In this document: positions 35,141-44,989 of the stretch, one piece after another
How the letters are laid out: each line of letters begins with the position of its first letter
Position numbering within the stretch: position 1 is the stretch's first letter
Origin: Bernardetiaceae bacterium
GTDB lineage: Bacteria > Bacteroidota > Bacteroidia > Cytophagales > Thermoflexibacteraceae
DNA length: 64,000 bases
Reading direction: 5' to 3'
Assembly: GCA_025057115.1 (NCBI GenBank)
Contig: JANWWZ010000003.1
Location: 157,829-221,828, forward strand
Notes under the pieces: generated by a model
What the model saw: the letters and a program-made list of their open reading frames with translations, nothing else
Databases searched by the model: none
Told to the model about the DNA's origin: nothing
Translations under genes and position numbers: made by a program

Positions 35141-38100
35141 CTACTCTAAAGTAACCTCTAACGCTAGACCGCGCAACTCGTGAATAAGCACATTAAACGA
35201 CTCTGGAATATTAGGCTTAGACATATTTTCGCCTTTTACGATGCACTCATAAGCCTTAGCGCGCCCTATTACGTCATCGGATTTGATGGTGAGGATTTCT
35301 TGGAGAATATGGGCAGCGCCGAAGGCTTCCAGTGCCCATACTTCCATTTCTCCAAAGCGCTGACCACCAAATTGTGCCTTTCCACCGAGAGGCTGCTGAG
35401 TGATGAGCGAGTAAGGTCCAATGGAGCGAGCGTGCATCTTGTCATCTACCAAGTGACCGAGCTTGAGCATGTAAATGACTCCTACAGTTACTTTTTGGTC
35501 AAATGGTTCGCCTGTAAGTCCATCGTAGAGGGTAGTGCGTCCCCATGGAGGTAAGCCTGCTTCTGCCATCTCCTTGAGTACGTCTTCTTCAGTGGCACCG
35601 TCAAAAATAGGAGTGGCGTATTTGCGTCCTAGAACAGCGCCTGCCCATCCTAGGGCAGTTTCATAGAGTTGACCGATGTTCATACGCGAAGGAACGCCTA
35701 AGGGGTTGAGTACAATATCCACTGGCGTACCGTCCTCTAAGAAAGGCATATCCTCTTCGCGCACAATCTTGGCTACTACGCCTTTATTTCCGTGGCGTCC
35801 TGCCATTTTGTCGCCTACCTTTAGCTTGCGTTTTTTGGCTACATATACTTTAGCCAGTTGTATAATGCCTGCAGGAAGTTCATCGCCCACCTCTAGGGCA
35901 AAGCGCTCGCGTTTAAAAGTGCCTGTGATCTCGTTGCGCTTTATGTTGTAGTTTTTTACCAACTTAGCAACGAGTTGGTTGGTATGCTCGTCGTCGGTCC
36001 AGCCATCGAGGTTAATATCGGCGATTAAGTTGGCTTCTTCGGGTACATTGTAATTGCTTTCGTCGCGATAGACGTTCTTCAGCGGAAAGAGGTTGTTTTC
36101 AATATTGGCTTTGCTGAATTTGACTCCTTTAGGAAGGATTTCATCGCCAAACTTGTGGTAAACACCTTTGCTTACTTTGCCTTCCAACAGGCGAAGCATT
36201 TTTTCAATCATTTGGGCGCGCAATTCGAGGAGTTGTTTGCTGTAGCGATTTTTTAAGGCTTCTACTTCGCGTTTCATGCGCACGCGCAGGTCTTTATCTT
36301 TTCTAGGTCGGCTAAACAATTTGGTATCGATAACGACGCCGCGCATAGAGGGAGGTGCTTTTAAGGAGGCATCTTTTACATCTCCTGCCTTATCGCCGAA
36401 GATGGCTCGCAAGAGTTTCTCCTCTGGAGTAGGATCGGTTTCGCCCTTAGGAGTAATCTTGCCGATTAAAATATCACCTTCTTTTACCTCTGCCCCTACG
36501 CGAATGATGCCATTTTCATCTAGGTTTTTCACAGCCTCTTCGCTTACGTTGGGAATTTCGGAAGTCAATTCTTCTTCGCCGCGCTTGGTATCGCGCACTT
36601 CTAGTTCGAACTCCTCAATGTGGATGGAGGTGAAAATGTCGTCTCGCACCACGCGTTCGGAAATAACGATGGCGTCTTCGAAGTTGTAGCCTTGCCAGGG
36701 CATGAAGGCTACTTTTAGATTGCGTCCTAGGGCTAACTCGCCGTTAGCAGTGGCATAGCCTTCACATAGAACTTGTCCTTTGGTAACGCGGTCGCCTTTT
36801 TTGACAATTGGTCTTAAGTTAATACAGGTATCTTGGTTGGTGCGGCGAAATTTGGTTAGCTTGTAAGTGGTTAGGTTGCCATCGAAACTTACTAGTAGGT
36901 CATCCTCAGAAAGGTCGTAGCGGATGACGATTTTGTTAGCATCAACGTACTCTACTGTGCCATCTCCTTCAGCAACGATAAGAGTTCGAGAGTCGATAGC
37001 TACCCTTCTTTCCAATCCTGTACCTACGATAGGAGCTTCAGGGCACAGCAAAGGCACTGCTTGCCGTTGCATGTTGGAGCCCATCAAGGCACGGTTAGCA
37101 TCGTTATGCTCCAGGAAAGGAATCAAGGAAGCTGCCACCGATACAATCTGGTTGGGTGCTACGTCCATGTAGGAAAGTTCGTGGGGTTCCACGATGGGGA
37201 AATCGCCTTGGTAGCGCGCTTTTACTTTGTCTACTAAAAATTCTCCCTTTTCATTGACAGGGGCATTAGCTTGGGCAATATAATGTTTATCCTCTTCCTC
37301 CGCAGTGAGATACACAACGTTGTTGTCATCTAAATCCACCTTGCCGTTGATGACGCGGCGGTAAGGTGTTTCAATAAAGCCCATGAAATTGACTTTGGCG
37401 TGCACGCACAAGGAAGAAATAAGCCCGATGTTAGGACCTTCTGGGGTTTCAATAGTGCAGAGGCGTCCGTAGTGGGTGTAGTGTACGTCGCGAACTTCAA
37501 AGCCAGCGCGCTCACGGCTCAAACCTCCTGGACCAAGAGCGGACATGCGCCGCTTATGGGTAATTTCTGCCAATGGATTGGTTTGGTCCATGAACTGGCT
37601 CAACTGGTTAGTACCAAAGAAGGAATTGATTACGGAAGAAAGTGTTCGAGAGTTAATCAAGTCAATGGGCTTGAAGTCCTCGTTATCGCGTACGTTCATG
37701 CGCTCCTTAATAGTACGAGCCATGCGAGCTAGTCCGACGCCAAATTGGGCATAGAGTTGCTCTCCTACCGTGCGTACTCGTCTATTGCTGAGGTGGTCTA
37801 TGTCATCTACTACAGCCCGCGAGTTAATTAAGGTAATCAGATATTTAATAATCTCGATAATGTCTTCCTTGGTCAATACGCGCACATCGATGCTAGTGTT
37901 GAGGTTGAGCTTTTTGTTAATGCGATAGCGCCCAACCTCACCCAGATCGTAGCGCTTGTCACTGAAAAATAGGCTTTGGATAACTTCTCGGGCTGTTATT
38001 TCATCGGGAGGCTCTGTGTTGCGCAACTGCCGATAGATTTGCTCTACGGCTTCTTTTTCAGAATTAGAAGTGTCTTTTTGAAGCGTGTTGTATATGATAG

Positions 38101-39013
38101 CATACTCGGAAGCGTTTACATCCTCCCGCTCCAAAATTACTGACGAGACTCCTAATTCCAGAATTGCGTCGATGTCTTCTTCTTGCAGGACGTGTTCGCG
38201 GTCAAGAACTACTTCATGGCGCTGAATGTTGTGCAGCTCATCGGTTTCTTCGTCGGTGAAGTCTTCGTACCATTTTTTTAGCACTCTGGCTGCTAGTTTG
38301 CGCCCTACTGCTTTTTGAAGACTTTCCCGTGTGGCAGGTATTTCCTCCGACAGACCAAATATTTCTAAAATTTCCTTGTCTGAACTATAGCCAATAGCCC
38401 GAAGTAAGGTAGTTACTGGAAATTTTTTCTTTCGGTCGATGTAGGCATACATGACGTTGTTTACGTCGGTGGCAAACTCAATCCAGGAACCTTTGAAAGG
38501 AATGATGCGCGCTGAGTAAAGCTTGGTGCCATTTGTATGCCTGCTTTGGGCAAAAAACACTCCTGGAGAGCGATGTAACTGCGACACAATTACCCTTTCA
38601 GCCCCGTTGATGATGAATGATCCCCTAGGGGTCATGTAGGGAATGTTGCCTAAAAATACTTCTTGTTCAATAGTTTCAAAATCTTCATTGTTTTTATCAT
38701 TGCAAGAAAGGCGCAGTTTGGCTTTTAGTGGTACGCTATAAGTTAAGCCTCGGTCTATGCATTCATCAATGGAATACTTAGGCGGGTCGATCATGTAATC
38801 CACGAACTCCAACACGAAGTTTTCCCTCGAATCAGTAATGGGAAAGTTTTCCTTGAATACTTTAAACAGTCCTTCGTGTTGGCGTTTCTCCGCAGGCGTT
38901 TCCAGCTGGAAGAAGTTCTTGAACGATTGTAGCTGGACATCGAGAAAATCTGGATACTCTAAATGGTGGTTAATGGAAGAAAAGCTAATTCTTCCGTTGA
39001 TGAGCTTAGCCAA
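35141..39013 (-). CDS. rpoB: DNA-directed RNA polymerase subunit beta (RpoB)
   Basis: Full-length, 1290 residues. The order of conserved regions is complete: [19 protein letters not shown] at the start, the rifampicin region [20 protein letters not shown] with [67 protein letters not shown], and [17 protein letters not shown] at the end. The start codon is a TTG (39013); an in-frame TGA is only three codons upstream, so no ATG start is available there. No rplJ/rplL precedes and no rpoC follows (see finding). A terminator follows the stop. Confidence 0.98.
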   Translation of the reverse strand: MAKLINGRISFSSINHHLEYPDFLDVQLQSFKNFFQLETPAEKRQHEGLFKVFKENFPITDSRENFVLEFVDYMIDPPKYSIDECIDRGLTYSVPLKAKLRLSCNDKNNEDFETIEQEVFLGNIPYMTPRGSFIINGAERVIVSQLHRSPGVFFAQSRHTNGTKLYSARIIPFKGSWIEFATDVNNVMYAYIDRKKKFPVTTLLRAIGYSSDKEILEIFGLSEEIPATRESLQKAVGRKLAARVLKKWYEDFTDEETDELHNIQRHEVVLDREHVLQEEDIDAILELGVSSVILEREDVNASEYAIIYNTLQKDTSNSEKEAVEQIYRQLRNTEPPDEITAREVIQSLFFSDKRYDLGEVGRYRINKKLNLNTSIDVRVLTKEDIIEIIKYLITLINSRAVVDDIDHLSNRRVRTVGEQLYAQFGVGLARMARTIKERMNVRDNEDFKPIDLINSRTLSSVINSFFGTNQLSQFMDQTNPLAEITHKRRMSALGPGGLSRERAGFEVRDVHYTHYGRLCTIETPEGPNIGLISSLCVHAKVNFMGFIETPYRRVINGKVDLDDNNVVYLTAEEEDKHYIAQANAPVNEKGEFLVDKVKARYQGDFPIVEPHELSYMDVAPNQIVSVAASLIPFLEHNDANRALMGSNMQRQAVPLLCPEAPIVGTGLERRVAIDSRTLIVAEGDGTVEYVDANKIVIRYDLSEDDLLVSFDGNLTTYKLTKFRRTNQDTCINLRPIVKKGDRVTKGQVLCEGYATANGELALGRNLKVAFMPWQGYNFEDAIVISERVVRDDIFTSIHIEEFELEVRDTKRGEEELTSEIPNVSEEAVKNLDENGIIRVGAEVKEGDILIGKITPKGETDPTPEEKLLRAIFGDKAGDVKDASLKAPPSMRGVVIDTKLFSRPRKDKDLRVRMKREVEALKNRYSKQLLELRAQMIEKMLRLLEGKVSKGVYHKFGDEILPKGVKFSKANIENNLFPLKNVYRDESNYNVPEEANLIADINLDGWTDDEHTNQLVAKLVKNYNIKRNEITGTFKRERFALEVGDELPAGIIQLAKVYVAKKRKLKVGDKMAGRHGNKGVVAKIVREEDMPFLEDGTPVDIVLNPLGVPSRMNIGQLYETALGWAGAVLGRKYATPIFDGATEEDVLKEMAEAGLPPWGRTTLYDGLTGEPFDQKVTVGVIYMLKLGHLVDDKMHARSIGPYSLITQQPLGGKAQFGGQRFGEMEVWALEAFGAAHILQEILTIKSDDVIGRAKAYECIVKGENMSKPNIPESFNVLIHELRGLALEVTLE

Positions 39014-39103
39014 GGTACTTCAAAATTTTATGTTGAACATTTGCTACTGTTGGCAGATAGTGCATCTCCTCCAAAGTCGGAAAATAACACCACCTGTAAC
39101 TTG

Positions 39104-39135
39104 CAAAGTTATTGCAAAAAAAAATTTAGTCGAAA
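39104..39135 (-). promoter_or_regulatory. Candidate promoter of rpoB
   Basis: On the minus strand TAACTTTG (39111-39104) matches the Bacteroidota -7 consensus TAnnTTTG exactly; a TTTC at 39135-39132 is a one-mismatch -33 box 20 bases upstream. The implied leader is about 85 bases. Confidence 0.45.
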
Positions 39136-39267
39136 ACCTAGCCTGCAATTCTTTGAAAGCAAAAATTTTTCTTTACTTTCGCTGGAGTATTTCTTTCTGT
39201 AAATGAATTCGATACGTACCTTTACTTAAAGAAATGATTGCAGTTGTCTTCCTAAACCTTTTTGCTT

Positions 39268-40326
39268 ATGAATAACAAAGGAACCATAGCAGCCGTAATT
39301 GCTATTTTGCTGGCTACTACCCTTATTGCTGGGGCTATTTGGGTCAATCGCACTAACACAGAACGGGAGCAGAAAGCTCTTCGCGAGCTTCGAGCCGAGC
39401 TAGATGAACTAGCCACCCGCTACGAAGCTGAAATTAGCCATATTCAAAGTGGAGTGCCTTATCCCAATGTTGATTCCATTCGCATGGAGTTACTTCAGAC
39501 AGCCGAATCTATTAAAACCCTTCGCGCCTCCCTTTCGGGAAAAGTAAGTGAAACTACCGCCAAGCTAGACCAAATTAAAGCTACTAAAACAGACTACGAG
39601 CGGCGTTTAAATAACATCATTGCCCTGCGCGACCGCAACACAAGTGCCTACATAGGCGACTTGAAAAGCCAGCTAGCCAAAACTAAAGCTGACTTGGATG
39701 AGGCAATGAAAAAAAATCGCAGCTTGAGCGCTCAACTAGCCAAAACCATTAGACTCTTCAAAGGAGCTCAAAAGGAACTGGAAGCCCTTAAAGCCGAAAA
39801 AGCACGCTTTGACCAACTCTACCAAGAACAGACAGCTATTTTGCGCAAACTGGATAGCGTTATTGCAGAAAATGAAAAACTGCGCGATGCCCTAGCAGCT
39901 GCTGAATCCATTATTAAACAGCAAGAAGAGCAAATCCGAAAAATGCAAGCGCGCAATGCTACCTCTATCGCCAAGCGCGTAGTGGACTTTAGAGCCAAAT
40001 ACCTCTTCCGCCGTGGACTAGGACGCGACTACGAGGTGGAGCTCAAAGGGCAAACTCACAATGCTTCCCGCGTAGAAAAAATTACCGTTACCTTCCGCGC
40101 TGGCGACCAAATGTTCGACGAAGGCGCCGACAGAACCCTTTACATCACTCTTTACCGCAACGGTCAGCCGTACCGATTCATTAATATTCCAGTTACTCCA
40201 GCAGCTAATGGAACCGTAACCCGAGAATTTGAAATTAGACCGCGCCTAGAGGCTGGAAAATACACTTTCCGAGTAACTTACCAAAACCAGCAGGTGATGG
40301 ACGATTACAATTTCGAAATTAGATAA
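39268..40326 (+). CDS. Coiled-coil membrane protein with C-terminal beta domain, function unknown
   Basis: Residues 8-27 form one membrane helix (AAVIAILLATTLIAGAIW). Then about 220 residues of coiled coil rich in Glu, Lys, Ala and Leu follow (LRELRAELDELATRYEAEI, KSQLAKTKADLDEAMKK), then a basic segment and a roughly 95-residue beta domain (ELKGQTHNASRVEKITVTF, GKYTFRVTYQNQQVMDDYNF). Not recognised; similar architecture occurs in envelope or cytoskeleton-linked proteins of Bacteroidota. ATG at 39268 is taken, after a TTG at 39262. It is divergent from rpoB and has its own terminator. Confidence 0.7.
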   Translation: MNNKGTIAAVIAILLATTLIAGAIWVNRTNTEREQKALRELRAELDELATRYEAEISHIQSGVPYPNVDSIRMELLQTAESIKTLRASLSGKVSETTAKLDQIKATKTDYERRLNNIIALRDRNTSAYIGDLKSQLAKTKADLDEAMKKNRSLSAQLAKTIRLFKGAQKELEALKAEKARFDQLYQEQTAILRKLDSVIAENEKLRDALAAAESIIKQQEEQIRKMQARNATSIAKRVVDFRAKYLFRRGLGRDYEVELKGQTHNASRVEKITVTFRAGDQMFDEGADRTLYITLYRNGQPYRFINIPVTPAANGTVTREFEIRPRLEAGKYTFRVTYQNQQVMDDYNFEIR

Positions 40327-40351
40327 TTCACATCTCTTTGATGTAAGCTAT

Positions 40352-40390
40352 GCCGATGAGGGAAAATCCACCCTTATCGGCAAAAATTTT
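40352..40390 (+). terminator. Rho-independent terminator after the coiled-coil gene
   Basis: GCCGATGAGGG (40352-40362) pairs with CCCTTATCGGC (40371-40381), followed by A and T runs. It separates the coiled-coil gene from the ABC operon. Confidence 0.75.
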
Positions 40391-40471
40391 GCCTTTTTGG
40401 CATTTTCCAAAAGTGAAACACCAAGAGCTAGCTTTTTATGCATTGTTGTTTAATTGGTTAAGTCAAAAGCC

Positions 40472-41518
40472 ATGATGCTACCCTTATTGCAAACTCATCA
40501 GTTGAGCATTGGCTACCGAGCTAAGCCTATTATGCAAGCCCTTGAACTTAGTTTATTTCCCGCTACGGTGACTGCGCTGCTAGGGCGAAACGGCAGCGGA
40601 AAATCTACCCTTATCAAAACGCTAGCTGGATTGCACCCTCCGCTAAGTGGTAGCATCTTTATTACAGGAGAAGCCATTCACTCCCGCACTAGCATCCATT
40701 GGCTAGCTCAACGCGTCTCAGTAATGCTTCCCGAGCCTATTTATGCTCCTTTTATGACAGGCTACGAACTGGTAGCTCTAGGCAGAACACCTTACACGAG
40801 TTGGACTGGACGCCTTACCAAACACGACCGTCAACTAATAGCACAGGCGTTAGAAATAACATGCGCTACGGAATTACAACACGCCCGCCTTGAAGAACTC
40901 AGCGATGGGCAGCGACAAAAACTATCTCTTGCCAGAGCCATCGCCCAAAATACGCCTTTGTTGCTGCTTGATGAACCCCTTTCTCATTTGGATTTAGCCA
41001 ATAGCGCAATTCTCATAAACAATTTGCGCACTTATGCCCACAGCTATCAAAAAGCAATTGTGATGAGCTTGCATCACATAGAAATAGCTTTACACATGGC
41101 GGATATTACCTGGGTCATTGACCAACACCACCATCTCCATGTTGGCTTGCCTGAGCAATTGGCGCTAGAAGGAGTGATTCACCGCATTTTTGCAGGCTCA
41201 CACGTACATTTTGACCTTGCTTCAGGGCATTTTTCTTTTGCCCTTACTGGGAATTTGATTCCTTTACCAGTGGAAACAAATCTTTCTTCCATGCATTTGC
41301 AATGGCTTGCAAGAGCTCTGGCAAAACGCCATCTTTCTTTGCAACCTACTCAAGGTGCTTCATGGCGCATTAGCCAAGCTAGCCAGACGCATTTTTGCTG
41401 GCAGCATAACCAACAAACAGGCATAGCTGATATGAAAGAAATGGTTCAGATGCTGGTCCGATTTGCTGAAATTGCGCTAAAAAAGGATTTTTCGCTAACT
41501 TGTAAGCCCAAACTTTAA
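40472..41518 (+). CDS. ABC transporter ATP-binding protein, FecE/HmuV type
   Basis: Complete nucleotide-binding domain: Walker A GRNGSGKST, signature LSDGQRQKL, Walker B LLLLDEPLSHLD, and the H-loop MSLHH. The start segment (LSIGYRAKPIMQALELSL) and GLHPPLSGSIFITGE are typical of ATPases for siderophore, haem or cobalamin uptake. The protein is about 90 residues longer than the minimal form, with a C-terminal extension of no recognised type. No permease or binding protein is nearby; instead, three unknown genes follow with 13-base and tighter spacing. ATG at 40472 is preferred to the TTG at 40454. Confidence 0.85.
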   Translation: MMLPLLQTHQLSIGYRAKPIMQALELSLFPATVTALLGRNGSGKSTLIKTLAGLHPPLSGSIFITGEAIHSRTSIHWLAQRVSVMLPEPIYAPFMTGYELVALGRTPYTSWTGRLTKHDRQLIAQALEITCATELQHARLEELSDGQRQKLSLARAIAQNTPLLLLDEPLSHLDLANSAILINNLRTYAHSYQKAIVMSLHHIEIALHMADITWVIDQHHHLHVGLPEQLALEGVIHRIFAGSHVHFDLASGHFSFALTGNLIPLPVETNLSSMHLQWLARALAKRHLSLQPTQGASWRISQASQTHFCWQHNQQTGIADMKEMVQMLVRFAEIALKKDFSLTCKPKL

Positions 41519-41531
41519 ACTGATTGATTGT

Positions 41532-42044
41532 ATGGATTCCCAATTTAACAGCTTCTTGGAGCGCATCAAAGAAAGCCTTACCCGCATGACAACCCTAGAC
41601 ATCAAAACCATCGTAGGGGATTTCAAAATTGATTCGCAAGAAAACGTGCAATTTGCCAGCAATAATTACTTAGTCATGGAAAGCCGCATTAATATGCTAT
41701 TGGGAGATATCACAGTGCGCATTAGCGAAGAGCTTACCACTGCGCGCTATGACTGGGTGCGGCAATTTCACAAGGAAAAAGAAGCCCATGGCTACCAAAT
41801 TGTTCAAAACAACATTGCTACACTGCTTTCATTGGTCAATATGTACTGGCAACTGCAGGGCAACCAACCGCTTACCATTAACCTGCCGCCGCCTGTATAT
41901 GCCCCTGCTACTGCAGAAACTCCAGGACTGCCCACCAGTACTAATTTTGGCACTGGATTTAGCAACGAAATGGTAACAGATAACAATCCTAGTTTCGTCA
42001 TCACGCCGAAAGAAGAGGTGAGCAATCCTTTTGCCAATCCTTAG
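41532..42044 (+). CDS. Hypothetical protein, 170 residues
   Basis: Unrecognised. The first 115 residues are helical (MLLGDITVRISEELTTARYD, YQIVQNNIATLLSLVNMYWQ); the last 55 are Pro/Thr/Asn-rich and low-complexity (INLPPPVYAPATAETP). No signal peptide or membrane helix. It starts 13 bases after the ABC ATPase stop, and ends 8 bases before the next gene, so it belongs to that operon. Confidence 0.65.
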   Translation: MDSQFNSFLERIKESLTRMTTLDIKTIVGDFKIDSQENVQFASNNYLVMESRINMLLGDITVRISEELTTARYDWVRQFHKEKEAHGYQIVQNNIATLLSLVNMYWQLQGNQPLTINLPPPVYAPATAETPGLPTSTNFGTGFSNEMVTDNNPSFVITPKEEVSNPFANP

Positions 42045-42052
42045 CCAAACCA

Positions 42053-42949
42053 ATGAACGACTTTATTCGCAATCTTGCTTCCGACCTACTGCGGCTGGAA
42101 ATCAACACTATTATTAAACAGAACATGTCTGCCGAAAAAATACCTAGTAACAAACGCGTTCTGTTGCGCAAACTGGCAGATATGTACCGAGAAACATTAA
42201 TTGACTATGGCATTGCCAAATCAGCTGACGATCCTCAACTCACTGCCGCAGATGCTCCCAAGGTGTTGCGTTGGCAATTCGGAGGAGAATTTTCCTTCAA
42301 AGAAATTGCTTTGATGGCATCCAAAGGAATTGAGCAGCTTGAACAGGCTATTAAAAACGAGACCGACCCCCTTCGCCTTAATGTTCTCAACAGCCGACAA
42401 AAAATTTTGCAGCGGATCTGCAACCAAAGTTATAATGTCATTGGCATTTTCAAACTTTTTCGCCGCGATCTAGCCCCTGATACCCTCATGCAAAGCAATG
42501 AGCACGAAGAACCCGCCAAACAAATTCACTATGTGGATAAGGAACATTTTAACTATTTGCGCTATCAACGCGGCGAGTTGCCTTTAGAGTGCATTCCTTT
42601 CAGGTCTCATCAGGAAACTGCCCATTGGAACAACGACCTAGACTGGATGCATCTAAACGCTGCCGATGATTTGCCTTTCTTGCCCGATATGCTAGCAATG
42701 ATTTACAAAGCCTACCAAATTGGCACGGAACAAATCGTGCTGCAGACCGTCATTCAAGTAGAGGGCGATATTACTTCTTATATCACTCCTCAATACATTA
42801 ACATGCCTGATAATATCAAGGAAGTAGTCATGAATGTTCACAACCGCGCCATCAGCCTTTCTACTCAATTTTGGAATACTCTGTTTAGCACTGTAATGAA
42901 TCTTGCTGGCAAATCGTTCAACCAAATTTTTACAAGAAATAGAAAATAA
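42053..42949 (+). CDS. Hypothetical protein, 298 residues
   Basis: Unrecognised, soluble and helical. Regions of note: NKRVLLRKLADMYRETLIDY, KVLRWQFGGEFSFKEIALM, HIPF-free mid-section YVDKEHFNYLRYQRGEL, a histidine/tryptophan-rich stretch ETAHWNNDLDWMHLNAADDL and a C-terminal EVVMNVHNRAISLSTQFW. The stop codon's last base is shared with the next ATG (TAATG), so the two genes are coupled. Confidence 0.65.
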   Translation: MNDFIRNLASDLLRLEINTIIKQNMSAEKIPSNKRVLLRKLADMYRETLIDYGIAKSADDPQLTAADAPKVLRWQFGGEFSFKEIALMASKGIEQLEQAIKNETDPLRLNVLNSRQKILQRICNQSYNVIGIFKLFRRDLAPDTLMQSNEHEEPAKQIHYVDKEHFNYLRYQRGELPLECIPFRSHQETAHWNNDLDWMHLNAADDLPFLPDMLAMIYKAYQIGTEQIVLQTVIQVEGDITSYITPQYINMPDNIKEVVMNVHNRAISLSTQFWNTLFSTVMNLAGKSFNQIFTRNRK

Positions 42950-43521
42950 TGACCCTCCACTCTATTGCCTTGCTATGGAAAAAGACAGTTAATTGGACCT
43001 TCGTTCCAGTGAAGGGATTGCAGTTTGCCCGCAGTTTGCTCAAAAATGGCGGGCACGTAGTAGAAACATCTTTTGTTTTTGGCAAGGCGTCTTTTACTTT
43101 TAAAACTGTGATCAGCTTTGGCGATATTGTTGTGTTTATCCCCGATCCGGCAGGCTATTACGCTCAACATCAATGGCATGACTTGTGCCAAAATCCCCAC
43201 TGGCACGCTTGTTATCAAAAGTATCTCCAAATTCACTTTGAAGAAATAGCCAACTACTTCCATGCCATAGAGCGGCAAATTGCGTTTTGGCAAAATTCTA
43301 TAAGCGGCTTTATAGGGATTGTGAATATTTATCCACTTTATCGGGCTTTGTTACTTGGGGAATGGTTCCTACTTTTTTTTCCTATCGCTTCGGCATTGTA
43401 CATTCGTTTTTTGGGCAAAGTAACTGCCCGCGCCATTGCTTTGCAACTATGGCAAATAGCCAAAAAATGGTTTATTCCTAAGGCAGCGCTTATAGCCAAA
43501 ATTTTACCTAAAGCAGGCTGA
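42949..43521 (+). CDS. Hypothetical membrane-associated protein, 190 residues
   Basis: Unrecognised. The N-terminal half is aromatic with clusters of His and Trp (QHQWHDLCQNPHWHACYQ). One or two hydrophobic segments lie at about 120-165 (SISGFIGIVNIYPLYRALLL, WFLLFFPIASALYIRFL). The C-terminus is basic (KKWFIPKAALIAKILPKAG). The last of the operon; the protein most likely to anchor its partners to the membrane, an inference. Confidence 0.62.
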   Translation: MTLHSIALLWKKTVNWTFVPVKGLQFARSLLKNGGHVVETSFVFGKASFTFKTVISFGDIVVFIPDPAGYYAQHQWHDLCQNPHWHACYQKYLQIHFEEIANYFHAIERQIAFWQNSISGFIGIVNIYPLYRALLLGEWFLLFFPIASALYIRFLGKVTARAIALQLWQIAKKWFIPKAALIAKILPKAG

Positions 43522-43759
43522 TACAGAAACTCTCCCAACGGCGAAAAAATTAAGTTTTTATAGCTCTTCCGTTTGGAATGGGAAATGCGCAGTAGAAAAA
43601 TATTTTTGCCATAGCGTGTGCCAAATTATATTTAAGGCGTTGTTTGCAAGGACAAGAAGATAGGTAAAAGTGGGTCTTCAAGACCAATTTTAAATGAGGA
43701 GATGAACAACGGCGAAGGCTTTTTGTTTAAGCTGGCAAAGTACTTTTTATAAAAAAATT

Positions 43760-43785
43760 AAGCGCGCGGTATTTTTTGCGCGCTT
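43760..43785. terminator. Bidirectional hairpin terminator between operon end and porG-like gene
   Basis: AAGCGCGC (43760-43767) pairs with GCGCGCTT (43778-43785). The loop carries a T run, and on the minus strand the stem is followed by TTAATTTTTTTATAAA, so it fits as terminator of the PorG-like gene; it may also serve the plus-strand operon. The stretch 43522-43759 holds no other feature I can name. Confidence 0.72.
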
Positions 43786-43812
43786 TTGAAAGAATTGATT
43801 TTATCTCCACCA

Positions 43813-44901
43813 TTACAAGCGATGTCTGCGGAAGCGCTTCTTAAATGGTTCTGGGCAGCGAACTTGACCGGGTATAATATAATTCACATGAATACCAGCG
43901 GTGATGAGCACATCTTTATCGCGATAATTTCCGCGAATGTTATCCTCAAATTGCTCGTTGCCAAACCCTACTAAAGTTCTATAAACCCTGCCATCTACTC
44001 CTACATAGGTATAGTACTCTGGTCGGAAGGTAAGTCCTAATTGGTCAATTCTTCTTCCTCCTTCCAAGGAGCGGTCCGACATGGCGCGAGCCAGATCGTT
44101 ATCGCCAAATACGCCTAAGTCTACGTATTTGCGGCTTACGTCATCTATGTAGTCAGTGAATAATTTGCGGTAGGAGATTTCAAAGGCGATATCCCAACGG
44201 GTTGCAATGCGGTAGCGCATACCAAAGCCCATTGGAATACCAATTTGCCAACGAGAGTATTTTCTCCCATATTTTTCGTCGTGGCCTTGTCCTTCTGTTC
44301 CTAAGGGTTGTAAGGCTACCCAGTGTCCACCGAATTCTGCAGGAGAAGGCGCTTTTGGATTGTGTCTAAATATGGCAATACCTCCCACTAGATAGGGAAT
44401 TACTCTTTTAGGACGCTGGTAGAAAGTGCCGCGATTGCCTATAAAATCCCATATGCCCACAGCAGAAAGTTCAAGAATGTCATTGCGAAAGCGCAAGTTT
44501 CGGATGTAGCGAAACTGGTTGTGTTCCCAGCGACGTTTGTCTTGCTCTACTGCTACCGTATCATCGCCTTTTACTCTCCCCCATGACAATGCATAGCGCA
44601 CACTAAAATTAGGTCGATAGCGCTTGACAGCATGTAAAGCAATATGGGGACGAGTATAGCCCAAATCCATGCTCGTAAAATAAGGCTGCGGCACAATATC
44701 GCCGAAATAGTTCATTGCTCCTATACTTCCTCCGATACTCCAGTATTTTTTGCGGTTGAACCAAGACCAGGTGTGCTTTGGATTTTGCTTAAACTTTGGG
44801 TTTTCTCTCTTTTCGAACAACTGCGCTTGCGCTTTTTGGCAGGTTCCCCCAATTACTACTACTGAAAGAGCAAACAAAAAACGTAGAAGGCGTAATTTCA
44901 T
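43813..44901 (-). CDS. DUF6089 outer-membrane beta-barrel, PorG-like
   Basis: Signal peptide (LLRFLFALSVVVIGG to AQAQ) and a barrel-like pattern of alternating strands: KKYWSIGGSIGAMNYFGDI, RPHIALHAVKRYRPNFSVRY, VPIPYLVGGIA-like VIPYLVGGIAIFRHNP, MGFGMRYRIATRWDIAFEIS, ending in VNYIIPGQVRCPEPFKKRFR. This matches DUF6089, to which PorG of the type IX secretion system belongs. It lies in the NAD-kinase/CBS/PorG order conserved in Bacteroidota. The start is taken at the ATG 44901, not at 44949. Confidence 0.8.
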   Translation of the reverse strand: MKLRLLRFLFALSVVVIGGTCQKAQAQLFEKRENPKFKQNPKHTWSWFNRKKYWSIGGSIGAMNYFGDIVPQPYFTSMDLGYTRPHIALHAVKRYRPNFSVRYALSWGRVKGDDTVAVEQDKRRWEHNQFRYIRNLRFRNDILELSAVGIWDFIGNRGTFYQRPKRVIPYLVGGIAIFRHNPKAPSPAEFGGHWVALQPLGTEGQGHDEKYGRKYSRWQIGIPMGFGMRYRIATRWDIAFEISYRKLFTDYIDDVSRKYVDLGVFGDNDLARAMSDRSLEGGRRIDQLGLTFRPEYYTYVGVDGRVYRTLVGFGNEQFEDNIRGNYRDKDVLITAGIHVNYIIPGQVRCPEPFKKRFRRHRL

Positions 44902-44989
44902 AAGCGCTTCGGTAGAAGATAGTACCATGATTTTAGTAAACAAATGCAAAAAAAATGCCTCAAAATGACAACGATGAGAGTTGCCAAAA

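Noticed and set aside
36276-36689. 137-codon frame on the plus strand opposite rpoB
   Set aside because: It is the antisense shadow of a conserved rpoB region; composition is Ser/Arg-rich, and no family pattern appears. Several similar frames (35180-35554, 37400-37732) were dropped for the same reason.
43522-43759. Small gene between the unknown operon and the PorG-like gene
   Set aside because: No start with a family pattern; the short frames seen are AT-rich and unsupported.
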